Source: Amoeboradix gromovi
Taxonomy: Eukaryota > Sanchytriomycota > Sanchytriomycetes > Sanchytriales > Sanchytriaceae
Length of the DNA: 12,663 nucleotides
Direction of reading: 5' to 3'
Assembly: GCA_018985225.1 (NCBI GenBank)
Contig: JADGIF010000255.1
Coordinates: 1 to 12,663 of the forward strand
The notes below the pieces were generated by a model. The model searched no databases, was not told the DNA's origin, and worked only from the letters and a program-made list of their open reading frames with translations. A program made the translations under genes and the position numbers. Each line of letters begins with the position of its first letter. Position 1 is the first letter of the stretch. Below, one piece after another: positions 1-6,531 of the stretch.

Positions 1-239
1 ACCTGGTTATCGTTCTGAGATGTGACAATTCGATTCTGCATGACAGAATGACTAAAAGATCGTACTCTGCTTTAAAGATTACAGAAAACATTACAGCCGA
101 GATCATGCAGGTAATTTTAGAGGAAGCTAGAGAGTTGTTTCCAGAAGTTAAAGAATTAAATAGCAACTCAAAAGATGATCAAAACAAAAATATAGATTAT
201 GTAATGAACTGGGTTGCTAACTTTAATAAAAACGAATAA
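1..239 (+). CDS. FAP7: Adenylate kinase isoenzyme 6 (AK6/Fap7/hCINAP) homologue, 3' end only
   Basis: The reading frame is open from base 3 to the TAA at 237-239 and is cut by the left window edge, so the ATG at 48 is internal and not the start. The peptide begins LVIVLRCDNSILHDR and continues with ITENITAEIMQVILEEARE and a C-terminal helix ending in NWVANFNKNE. This matches the C-terminal region of the Fap7/hCINAP family: the strand before the LID-like segment, the conserved AEIMQVILEEA helix and the closing 'V..I..W' helix. The P-loop and NMP-binding region lie outside the window. Family members are small nuclear and cytoplasmic NMP kinases/ATPases that bind ribosomal protein uS11 (Rps14) and are needed for late 18S rRNA maturation. 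No AATAAA follows closely, unlike many neighbours. The family call is confident; the function is inherited from the family. Confidence 0.88.
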   Translation, partial: LVIVLRCDNSILHDRMTKRSYSALKITENITAEIMQVILEEARELFPEVKELNSNSKDDQNKNIDYVMNWVANFNKNE

Positions 240-575
240 CTTGTAACATTTATTTTTATATCTCTTGCATTGTAACTTCGACATGATTAAAAACTACTTT
301 CTTCAGGAATAAGCAAAAGCATAGTTATTTTGCCAACGCACGCGCTTGTTTCTTGTTTGAAATGCTATAATTGCCAATGCTGTAGTTCTTATGGGTACCG
401 TAACCACAATTAATCACTTTTTATCACAATCTAATTTGATATGTGCGCCTACTGTAAAACTCTAAGCCGATCCCTTCGCAAAATGATTTCGCTGAAAATA
501 AGCTTCAATGGTGTCATCAGATCACACATCAGTTTTTGTGACTGATTGTACAAACTCCGTTCATTTATTACAGGG
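240..575. other. Intergenic region between AK6 and the permease
   Basis: These 336 bases are AT-rich and noncoding by inspection. I see no tRNA, no long repeat and no good ORF; a 20-codon ORF from 484 ends in TGA at 543. The stretch 549-574 begins GTAC and ends ACAG directly before the permease ATG, so a 5'-leader intron is conceivable but not supported by conservation. Confidence 0.5.
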
Positions 576-2039
576 ATGTCACAAAAGAAATCTTCAATGG
601 TTAATGATGAAATGATACCGACAATGTCTCTTTCAGGTGGAATCGCAATGGTAGCCGGAACAATGATAGGGAGTGGAATTTTTGGAACGCCATCACTGAT
701 ATTACGGGATATTGAAAGCATTGGTGTCAGTTTATTGTTATGGGCGGCCGCCGGTCTCATAGCAATGTTCGCTGCTGCTGCTTATGTTGAATGGGGTATG
801 ATTTTCCCTAGATCTGGTGGTGAACAAACTTACCTGGCGTACAGCTTTAGAAAACCAAAGCATTTTGTTGCATTTGTCTTTTGCATTAGTAGCATCATAC
901 TAATTAGACCCGGTCAATTAGCTGCTATTGTTATGACAGGCTCTAAAAACCTTGTTCATGGCCTAGTAAGTTTTAAACTCATTAGCTTTGATGGTCCGGA
1001 AGATCTTGTCATACAAATTACCGCCAATGTGATTGTTTTGCTAATGACTGTTGTTAATATATACAAAGCAGAACTAGCTTTGAAAATACAGAGCATTCTG
1101 ACATATGTAAAGTTTGTGATTCTTCTTGGTCTTTGTCTTGGAGGCGTTGCAGCAATATTGGGCTACGCTAACGAGCCAGTTCATTTTGATCCATCTAATC
1201 TCTTTGGAAAATATACTACAGATCCATCTAAATATGCGAGTGCTCTGTTTAACTTGTTGTGGGTTTTCGACGGTTGGAACAATTTAAATTATGCAATCGG
1301 AGAAATGCAGAATCCTAAAAAAGACTTTCCTCGTGCTGTGTTCATTGGTGTGACGATGGTTAGTTGTAGTTATTTCGTATGTAATATCTTTTATTATACT
1401 GTTTTGCCGTACAACTTGATTATTGGAAGCGAAGACATGATTGCTGCGCTTTATGGCGAGCGAGTATTTGGCGATATAATAGGAAACAGAGTGACTCCGA
1501 TCCTCGTATTCCTTAGTTGTTATGGTGCTGCCGATGCCACTTTATTCTCAAGTTCACGATTATTGCACTCTGCTGCTACTAATGGTATCATACCATTCGA
1601 TGGAGTATTTAAGAAGATTAATAAGCATTTCCAGACACCTGTGAACGCATTACTACTAAACTGGCTATTCACCACGCTGTTGATTAACATGCCTGTTAGT
1701 GGAAATGCATTTGAATTCTTCATTCAGCTGGTTAGTTACCCAATGTGGATATTTTATGGGCTAACAGTACTTGGTTTAGTTATATTAAGATACCAAGAGC
1801 CATATCTGTTAAGACCATTTAAAGTACCTATACTGTGTGCAATCATAGTGCTTGCTGCGAGTGTATTTCTCCTGGTATTTCCATTGCTGGGTGAGAATCT
1901 TGTTGCTTCATTGGCATCACTGGGTGCCTTGTTAATATGCGGAATAATGTATCTGCCAATGAGGACGAAACTAATGAATAATTTCACATTTAATTTTAGC
2001 GATTCTGCAAGTGATAATGAAGTAATTGTATATGATTAA
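576..2039 (+). CDS. Mup1/LAT-type amino-acid permease (APC superfamily)
   Basis: A 487-residue polytopic membrane protein, the usual length for APC transporters with about 12 membrane helices. Residues 29-40 carry GTMIGSGIFGTPS, the unwound TM1 segment (GSGIF) that binds the substrate amino group. Residues 78-83 are PRSGGE and are followed by YLAYSFRKPKHF, the loop typical of fungal high-affinity methionine permeases and L-type transporters. Residues 227-252 hold LLWVFDGWNNLNYAIGEMQNPKKDFPRA, the conserved TM6 and following loop. The likely role is uptake of methionine or other large neutral amino acids at the plasma membrane; the substrate is inferred from family resemblance. The frame is open upstream to 546 but with only a TTG, so the first ATG (576), preceded by GGG, was chosen. 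ATGs at 597 and 612 are alternatives. AATAAA (2038-2043) overlaps the stop codon. Confidence 0.9.
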   Translation: MSQKKSSMVNDEMIPTMSLSGGIAMVAGTMIGSGIFGTPSLILRDIESIGVSLLLWAAAGLIAMFAAAAYVEWGMIFPRSGGEQTYLAYSFRKPKHFVAFVFCISSIILIRPGQLAAIVMTGSKNLVHGLVSFKLISFDGPEDLVIQITANVIVLLMTVVNIYKAELALKIQSILTYVKFVILLGLCLGGVAAILGYANEPVHFDPSNLFGKYTTDPSKYASALFNLLWVFDGWNNLNYAIGEMQNPKKDFPRAVFIGVTMVSCSYFVCNIFYYTVLPYNLIIGSEDMIAALYGERVFGDIIGNRVTPILVFLSCYGAADATLFSSSRLLHSAATNGIIPFDGVFKKINKHFQTPVNALLLNWLFTTLLINMPVSGNAFEFFIQLVSYPMWIFYGLTVLGLVILRYQEPYLLRPFKVPILCAIIVLAASVFLLVFPLLGENLVASLASLGALLICGIMYLPMRTKLMNNFTFNFSDSASDNEVIVYD

Positions 2040-2043
2040 TAAA
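2038..2043 (+). terminator. Poly(A) signal overlapping the permease stop codon
   Basis: AATAAA shares two bases with the TAA stop at 2037-2039. The same arrangement recurs at several genes in this window, which supports it being functional. Confidence 0.55.
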
Positions 2044-2100
2044 CCAATTTTAAATTACGAAATCAGCAATTTTCAAGTTTAGAGTATTAAATTTAAAACT

Positions 2101-2106
2101 TTTATT
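2101..2106 (-). terminator. Poly(A) signal just after the small basic gene
   Basis: TTTATT on the plus strand reads AATAAA on the minus strand, immediately downstream of the TGA at 2111-2109. Confidence 0.5.
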
Positions 2107-2108
2107 TT

Positions 2109-2321
2109 TCACAATGCTCTATGATGGGGAGATCTATGGTATCTCAACTTATGCTTCAACTTACTCATCCACACAGAGAGTATCCCACCCTTCATTGCTC
2201 CTTTTGTTCTATGATCAGGATGAGATGCATATCCGGCTGCTGCACCCAAGGCTGCTGCATTATGATTATTTGGTCTATTTTGGTGAGACGGATTCTGGTG
2301 CTGATGTCTTAATAGTGGCAT
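2109..2321 (-). CDS. Small basic Gly/Ala/His-rich protein, unrecognised
   Basis: A 70-residue ORF starting at an ATG at 2321. The first 20 residues are rich in His, Gln, Asn and Pro. Residues 21-31 read NAAALGAAAGY, followed by ASHPDHRTKGAMKGGI. The tail is strongly basic (KLKHKLRYHRSPHHRAL). The ALGAAAGY-plus-basic-His tail resembles the ends of Gly/Tyr-rich fungal low-complexity proteins, but I cannot name a family. Context supports a real gene. AATAAA (minus strand, 2106-2101) lies three bases after the TGA, the pattern seen at neighbouring genes. A TATAAAA lies 27 nt before the ATG, and a 37-bp palindrome lies just beyond it. The gene converges with the permease across 69 bp. An overlapping plus-strand ORF (2114-2401) is the competing reading and lacks these signals. 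The protein could be the last exon of something longer. Confidence 0.5.
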   Translation of the reverse strand: MPLLRHQHQNPSHQNRPNNHNAAALGAAAGYASHPDHRTKGAMKGGILSVWMSKLKHKLRYHRSPHHRAL

Positions 2322-2348
2322 TGATATTTAAGAATGTGGTCTGTTTGT

Positions 2349-2355
2349 TTTTATA
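2349..2355 (-). promoter_or_regulatory. TATA-like box of the small basic gene
   Basis: TATAAAA on the minus strand ends exactly 27 nt before the ATG at 2321. The same box at the same 27-nt distance precedes the ATG at 3744. If used as a TATA box, the 5' leader would be extremely short. Confidence 0.4.
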
Positions 2356-2363
2356 CAAAAAAT

Positions 2364-2400
2364 TAGAGGCAATGCTTTGTATACAAAACATGTTCCTCTA
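2364..2400. repeat. 37-bp imperfect palindrome upstream of the TATA-like box
   Basis: The outer arms are TAGAGG and CCTCTA. The core at 2376-2387 is a perfect 12-bp palindrome, TTTGTATACAAA. The intervening 6-7 bases of each arm match partly. It lies 8 bp upstream of the TATA-like box of the minus-strand gene, where a dimeric regulator could bind. It could instead be a cruciform or a remnant of a small element. Confidence 0.6.
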
Positions 2401-2401
2401 A

Positions 2402-3118
2402 ATTTCGAGAAAAACGATTATAATATTACGCCATTAACACCTGCAAATGAGCAACTGCTCTATCAATGGTTAAGGGTATAGCGATGGCTGTATAACCATA
2501 ATTTCGTTACGATGTGGTACTTTATTACAATTTCATTTATTTCTCCAACCTGCAAGTCTGAATAGGTAGGTCATTTCTTCTAGTCTACCCGTCTATATTT
2601 GTACGCAGAAACTAGTATTAATCATATTCAGCTCCAAGTAGCTGCTGTACCTTGCATAACAATTTTGACGCATACTTGATCGTGGTTGTAAAACTAGTAA
2701 ACCAGTATCAGGTATCATAGCCAGCATTCTGCTGACGAAACACATTGGTATCCATCAATTTTTAGAGACTTTACACTCATCTCATGAATAGTCTTGCGGC
2801 TTAAAATTCCTAGCATTTCAACTTACTTTCTAAGCGTCGCGTGGTACGACATCAAATGAACCTTGGCTTAACCATGTAAATAGTTGATCCGATACTCATG
2901 TGATATCATAACTCTCCAAATAGACTATGACTTCTCAACATTTAATGAGACAATCACTGTAATCAAGGGTTATCTCGGAATAACAACGCCACAGTTAGCA
3001 TAGAAATTGTCTTGCGTCATTCTTAAGCAGAGTAAGAAACACCTGATTAGCAACGCCAGCGAGAATGGAGTTTTGTTGAGTGTTTCAAAGACAACCCCCA
3101 ATCTGTAACTGGGAATAT
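2402..3118. other. Long intergenic region, nothing recognised
   Basis: About 700 bases without a supportable ORF on either strand, tRNA box pair, long direct repeat or T-run that would mark a Pol III end. It may hold promoter sequence for the flanking divergent genes (2321 minus, 3145 plus). Confidence 0.5.
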
Positions 3119-3145
3119 ATGGCAATATTAGGAGAGCCTCCTTGA
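3119..3145 (+). promoter_or_regulatory. Possible short upstream ORF with stop-start overlap
   Basis: ATG at 3119 opens an eight-codon ORF (MAILGEPP) whose TGA at 3143-3145 overlaps the ATG of the next gene as TGATG. It matters only if transcription starts upstream of 3119. The TATATGG at 3116-3122 could instead be the core promoter element, in which case the ORF is never in the mRNA. Confidence 0.25.
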
Positions 3146-3573
3146 TGCTCCTTCTGATTGCGTTGTTCTTTACTACTCCAATTCCTAAAGAATGTGGTGC
3201 AAGATGTAAAGCCAAGTGGGCACTTGCAGGACTTACTACTGGTGCCGGTCTATCTTTGGCTTACGCACATAAGCATCCGGGAGAGGTTCAGAAATATGCA
3301 GAGATACTAAGTAATCAAAAAAAATTGTTATATCGTAAATTTCCGCCCCTCAAAACGGCTACTAACAGCGTTCAAGAAAAGTCTGGAAAAATCTGGGGTA
3401 GTCCTCATATAGAAAGTCTTCGCAGCCATGTTAGGGGGGCAGGAAGAGATACAGTAAATGCTGTGAAATCTGGATTTGAACATGTACAGCCTGCGGTATC
3501 AAGTGGCTGGGAAACACTGAAGTCTCAATTATATAAACTTTTTGGCTGGTTTGGAAAAACTGCCATAGTCTGA
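3145..3573 (+). CDS. Predicted secreted or membrane-anchored small protein, unrecognised
   Basis: A 142-residue protein with a clear hydrophobic N-terminus (MLLLIALFFTTPIPKECG), typical of a cleaved signal peptide. A short cysteine pair (ECGARC) follows. A second weakly hydrophobic stretch, WALAGLTTGAGLSLAYAH (about residues 24-41), could be a membrane segment or amphipathic helix. The remainder is polar and helical, with three Trp spaced through the last third and a tail reading LFGWFGKTAIV. I recognise no family. The first ATG is at 3145; the codon before it is TTG and is not used as a start here. AATAAA at 3573-3578 overlaps the TGA stop. It lies next to other secreted or membrane candidates, so a surface or host-facing role is possible but unproven. 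Confidence 0.6.
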   Translation: MLLLIALFFTTPIPKECGARCKAKWALAGLTTGAGLSLAYAHKHPGEVQKYAEILSNQKKLLYRKFPPLKTATNSVQEKSGKIWGSPHIESLRSHVRGAGRDTVNAVKSGFEHVQPAVSSGWETLKSQLYKLFGWFGKTAIV

Positions 3574-3578
3574 ATAAA
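3573..3578 (+). terminator. Poly(A) signal overlapping the stop codon
   Basis: AATAAA begins on the last base of the TGA at 3571-3573, as at the permease gene. Confidence 0.55.
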
Positions 3579-3709
3579 TATGATCAATTGCTATTCTTTA
3601 GCTACTTTTACCGGCGCTTTGGGTTTACCAATCAGACTTGGTTGGCTGACAAATAGTGAGAAATATTCGTAAGGGTTGTTCTAAATTGCCAATGGAATGT
3701 TCGACAAAC

Positions 3710-3716
3710 TATAAAA
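3710..3716 (+). promoter_or_regulatory. TATA-like box before the Ser/Thr-rich gene
   Basis: TATAAAA with 27 nt between its end and the ATG at 3744, the same spacing as at the minus-strand gene starting at 2321. Confidence 0.4.
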
Positions 3717-3743
3717 AGTAAAGCCGATCCATAAAATAGAAAG

Positions 3744-4463
3744 ATGAGCGTCTCTGATACTGGGTCCTTGGTAACTTTAAATGAGTTGTCAGTCATTAAC
3801 AGTTTTGAGTTAGTCCATCCACAATCTGGAGTGTGGTATAGCTCTGAAGTTGATTTAGGTGTCCAATCGAGTTTCTGGGGCACATACCATTCTAAAGAGA
3901 GCGTATCTCATGTAACGAATACAATGAAGCAGGCCGACACTCAGACAATACTAGAAGATATTGTATCCCAGTTGGAAACAGCAGAAACTGCTTCAAAACT
4001 ATGGACGATACAAGAGGATATCCCCTCAATTAAATGGGTGACATCAAGCGTCCCAAGAATAGATGAATTTTATACTACCAGCACACCAGATATGATGCAG
4101 TCGGAAGGATTCGAATCAGCCAACAGTACCCAAGCACTATTGATGTCCGAAAACTTGACTAAGATGTCAGGCTCCCCGTCTCATGAAGAGATGTCGGCAG
4201 GCTTGTACTCGACCAATGCAATCCCATCTTTAGCTGGATTCACATCAGCCAAATCATTACCAACTAGATCATCATATTTTGCACCAATTGGTACTGCTAC
4301 TAATGTGGAAGAATCTTCTGAGGCAGCTGTAAGGACCACTGCTGATATTGTATTATCACACTTCAATGAGTTCTCAACCACATCCATCTTGATACAGAAT
4401 CAGAATAGCAGTTCTTTGCTCTTTAAATTTCAAGTATTGATTTTAACTGCATTTCTTATATAA
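3744..4463 (+). CDS. Ser/Thr-rich surface-type protein with GPI-signal-like C-terminus
   Basis: A 239-residue protein rich in Ser and Thr throughout, with sequons at N127 (NST), N137 (NLT) and N221 (NSS). It ends NQNSSSLLFKFQVLILTAFLI: a small-residue cluster, a short spacer and a hydrophobic tail reaching the stop, which is the layout of a GPI-attachment signal. The N-terminus (MSVSDTGSLVTLNELS) is not a signal peptide, which is odd for such a protein. Either the secretory leader is on an upstream exon or the tail is a tail anchor. An ORF from 3580 (MINCYSLATFTGALGLPIRLGW) ends at a GTAAGG donor-like site near 3669. Splicing it to the ATAG ending at 3740 would be in frame, but this is speculative. 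AATAAA lies 13 nt after the stop. I do not recognise the family. Confidence 0.6.
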   Translation: MSVSDTGSLVTLNELSVINSFELVHPQSGVWYSSEVDLGVQSSFWGTYHSKESVSHVTNTMKQADTQTILEDIVSQLETAETASKLWTIQEDIPSIKWVTSSVPRIDEFYTTSTPDMMQSEGFESANSTQALLMSENLTKMSGSPSHEEMSAGLYSTNAIPSLAGFTSAKSLPTRSSYFAPIGTATNVEESSEAAVRTTADIVLSHFNEFSTTSILIQNQNSSSLLFKFQVLILTAFLI

Positions 4464-4475
4464 ATTGGTGAAAGG

Positions 4476-4481
4476 AATAAA
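4476..4481 (+). terminator. Poly(A) signal of the Ser/Thr-rich gene
   Basis: AATAAA located 13 nt after the TAA at 4461-4463, inside the 68-bp convergent intergenic space. Confidence 0.5.
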
Positions 4482-4520
4482 TTATATTTATAAAAACATT
4501 CTGCAAATCTCAAATTTTAA

Positions 4521-4526
4521 TTTATT
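4521..4526 (-). terminator. Poly(A) signal of the first tandem paralogue
   Basis: TTTATT on the plus strand gives AATAAA on the minus strand, five bases past the TGA at 4534-4532. Confidence 0.5.
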
Positions 4527-4531
4527 ATTTA

Positions 4532-5215
4532 TCAGCAGCGCTCAAAGCAGTAATTAAGGCAGCCGACGCAGCCTAGAGTAGCGCTAGATAAAGCAAAAGC
4601 TGCACCATCTAATGATAAAGACAGTCCTAGAGAAAACCAAAAAAACTCAGATATAAGATGGCTAGCCCCGTGTCCAGCAGCAAGAGCCCCAAACGCCACT
4701 TTGCCAAAGTGAATAGCTAACACTATTCCAGGAACTAAAAATGCGACTGCCATGCAACCTGCAACAGCAGCCATAATACCAAATGCCATGCCAAAATACT
4801 CTCTCTTTTTTAAGTCTCTCTGAATAGAATCAGCACTTGGAGCAGCACAAACAGGAACTCCAATGTTAATTGAAAATCTAGTAACAAGAGCAGTGTCTGC
4901 GTTTAAATTGTCCTGATAACTGCTTTGCAACAATTCGGCTTGTTCTAATAATTCTTTGTGGCTGTAAATCTCCTTCAATCGCTTACTAAAAACTCCATTT
5001 AACTGATCAATCAACTCTTTATTACCTATTTTACTAAAGCAGTTGGTGGCCGCGGAATCCATCATACATTCCAAAAAGGACCTTTTTTCATTAAATGACG
5101 GGATTGCAAACTGCTGTTTTAATAGTTCCTCTACTCTGAGAGCAACAGTAGAGTAAGCACTACGTCTACTGATTGCACCCACAATTGCGCAAGCAAGACT
5201 GATAACAATTAACAT
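4532..5215 (-). CDS. Tandem-paralogue secreted/membrane family, member A
   Basis: A 227-residue protein starting with a signal peptide or anchor (MLIVISLACAIVGAIS). It then has a helical polar domain with C50-x8-C59 in the context ECMMDSAATNCF, a basic LKKRE at about 135-139, a hydrophobic segment at about 141-170, the motif GALAAGHGASHLISEFFWFSLGL (177-199) running into a second hydrophobic segment, and a Cys-rich end (GCVGCLNYCFERC). It aligns along its whole length with the gene at 6173-5523, so the two are diverged tandem duplicates. An upstream in-frame ATG at 5236 would add MLQKLPE. I chose 5215 because both paralogues share the CCCTGAAATGTT context there and the other copy has a stop upstream. 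I recognise no family. A role at the cell surface or secretory membranes is inferred from the leader and hydrophobic segments. Confidence 0.65.
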   Translation of the reverse strand: MLIVISLACAIVGAISRRSAYSTVALRVEELLKQQFAIPSFNEKRSFLECMMDSAATNCFSKIGNKELIDQLNGVFSKRLKEIYSHKELLEQAELLQSSYQDNLNADTALVTRFSINIGVPVCAAPSADSIQRDLKKREYFGMAFGIMAAVAGCMAVAFLVPGIVLAIHFGKVAFGALAAGHGASHLISEFFWFSLGLSLSLDGAAFALSSATLGCVGCLNYCFERC

Positions 5216-5236
5216 TTCAGGGAGTTTCTGTAGCAT

Positions 5237-5522
5237 TTGTATATCGCAATACTAATCCAGCATTGCACCATAAAAACATCCGTCCATCAAAAATTACAAT
5301 TCGATCTCAGAATTGAAGGACAAAATCATGTAGCGCGTTAAATCTTTGTAAATATAGAGACATATGAACAGCGTATAAACTGCTACTATCATATTTTAGA
5401 TAAATTTCAGCTAAGACAATGCACAGCCAAAGCTGCTGAAGGATAGAAATAGCTGCAGAACGCGCTAAATCATTACAAGTAAAGAGAAAAATGTTCCAAA
5501 ATGTTCGGAAATTGACCAAATC
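5237..5522. other. Spacer between the tandem paralogues
   Basis: A minus-strand open stretch (5519-5307) begins only with TTG and does not resemble either paralogue, so I do not call it a gene. The spacer must hold the promoter of member A and the 3' end of member B. No AATAAA lies close to the stop of member B. Confidence 0.4.
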
Positions 5523-6173
5523 TTAAGATAGTTTTAAGTGTTGTTCTCTATCATAAAACTCGCAGCAAAAAAGCAGAGCACCAACAGCAGCAAAAGTTCC
5601 ACCATATAAATACAAAACCAAACCTAGGGCAAACCAAAATAATTCAGAAACAAGACGAAGGTACTCGTGTTCGGCAGCAAGATTTCCAAATCCAGCGTAA
5701 TTAACGTTGAAAACCAATGGGAATCCCAGAGCTAGTAATGCAGCTGCAATACAGCTTATTCCAACAGCTGCAACGCCATAAATGGCTCTCTTCTTTAATC
5801 TTCTATCCATATATATTGCATTTGGGGCACCGCTCTCAATTCCAAACTTTTTATTTAATACTTCGACTGGAAAAGGTAAAGTAGAATCATGTTCTTGGGC
5901 TAGCTGTACTAAATTGCCATTAGTGTATATTACTTCTAAATCTTCAAACAAATCACCTACATCGTTTGATCCCCTAATTAATTTAGACAATTCAACCATA
6001 TCAAAACAATTCGATGCTTGCAGATCAATCATACATTTATAAAATAAGCCCAAATCCTTGACAGTTGGTTCTGTAACATATGGAATCAACAATTTCCTTG
6101 CCTCAGCAGCAGCTGTATGGTAAGCAGTATTGTCGCCATTTGCACACAGAAGTACCACAAAACCCATCAACAT
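5523..6173 (-). CDS. Tandem-paralogue secreted/membrane family, member B
   Basis: A 216-residue protein with a short hydrophobic leader (MLMGFVVLLCANG). AYHTAAAEARKLL then aligns with AYSTVALRVEELL of member A. The cysteine pair C47-x8-C56 sits in KCMIDLQASNCF. RLKKR (about 125-129) precedes a hydrophobic segment (about 131-157). GNLAAEHEYLRLVSELFWFALGL (163-185) leads into a second hydrophobic segment and a CCEF end. The order and spacing match member A, although overall identity looks low (estimated by eye at about 30%). The ATG at 6173 is preceded by an in-frame TAG and by CCCCCTGAA, similar to the start context of member A. It is the upstream copy of a same-strand pair with a 307-bp gap (286 bp to the longer start). 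Function is unknown; membrane or secretory location is likely. Confidence 0.65.
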   Translation of the reverse strand: MLMGFVVLLCANGDNTAYHTAAAEARKLLIPYVTEPTVKDLGLFYKCMIDLQASNCFDMVELSKLIRGSNDVGDLFEDLEVIYTNGNLVQLAQEHDSTLPFPVEVLNKKFGIESGAPNAIYMDRRLKKRAIYGVAAVGISCIAAALLALGFPLVFNVNYAGFGNLAAEHEYLRLVSELFWFALGLVLYLYGGTFAAVGALLFCCEFYDREQHLKLS

Positions 6174-6180
6174 TTCAGGG

Positions 6181-6531
6181 GGATTTCCTTGAGGATCCTA
6201 AATACTCCCTGCAAAAAAAATTGGAACCGCTTTGTGAAAAGCAGTTTTGGGGTAACTAGGATGACAAATGATTAAGAATTTAGAATTACTAAGGATAAAA
6301 AAAAGATATCAAAAAGGCTTTCGGGGACCATTGCATATAAGTGCAATTAGAACCTCTTTCCTAGTTTCCCGGAAACTCAAAAGTGATCGATAGCGGTATT
6401 TAACCACGCTTCCACTGAGATGGGATTGAACGGTGGTGCATGTATATCAAGTATATGCTTCTTATTGCCTTATAACATAAACCCCTAACTGACTTCTTAA
6501 ATAATAATGGTAGCTCAGAAGTCAATACAAT
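6181..6531. other. Structured intergenic region upstream of member B
   Basis: No convincing ORF. It contains perfect short hairpins at 6330-6347 (ATTGCA/TGCAAT) and 6363-6377 (AGTTTC/GAAACT), plus a looser pairing ACCAC (6403-6407) with GTGGT (6433-6437). A run of eight A at 6297-6304 is also present. The candidate minus-strand RNA gene inside it is listed separately. Confidence 0.5.
6297..6437 (-). ncRNA. Candidate Pol III-transcribed structured RNA, unidentified
   Basis: Read on the minus strand, CATCTCAGTGG (6422-6412) resembles a tRNA-type A box. GGTTCTAATTG (6354-6344) resembles a weak B box about 58 nt further on. A T8 run (6304-6297) follows 40 nt later as a possible Pol III terminator. 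Two perfect hairpins lie between. The sequence does not fold as a tRNA: a T arm is missing. I could not match it to U6, 5S, SRP, RNase P or RNase MRP motifs from memory. The boundaries are approximate. Confidence 0.25.

Noticed and set aside
2114-2401. Plus-strand ORF of 95 codons overlapping the small minus-strand gene
   Set aside because: Its composition is unremarkable, and it runs through the 37-bp palindrome. The minus-strand frame has the TATA-like box and stop-adjacent AATAAA typical of this window.
466-3730. Shared 10-mer AAGCCGATCC at 466-475 and 3721-3730, each upstream of a gene
   Set aside because: Chance pairs of 10-mers are expected in a window this size, and no third copy was found.
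3719-3740. 22-nt intron-like stretch (GTAAAG...ATAG) before the ATG at 3744
   Set aside because: Splicing would only add a short non-secretory N-terminus and remove nothing that breaks a conserved motif, so there is no evidence for it.
5307-5519. Possible third family member between the tandem paralogues
   Set aside because: It opens only with TTG, has no hydrophobic leader in the right place and shares none of the C-x8-C, LKKR or FWF motifs.
6317-6460. 5S rRNA on the plus strand, suggested by GGGGACCATTGC and GAGATGGGATTGAAC
   Set aside because: The spacing between the two resemblances is wrong, the ends do not pair as helix I, and the loop sequences do not match.
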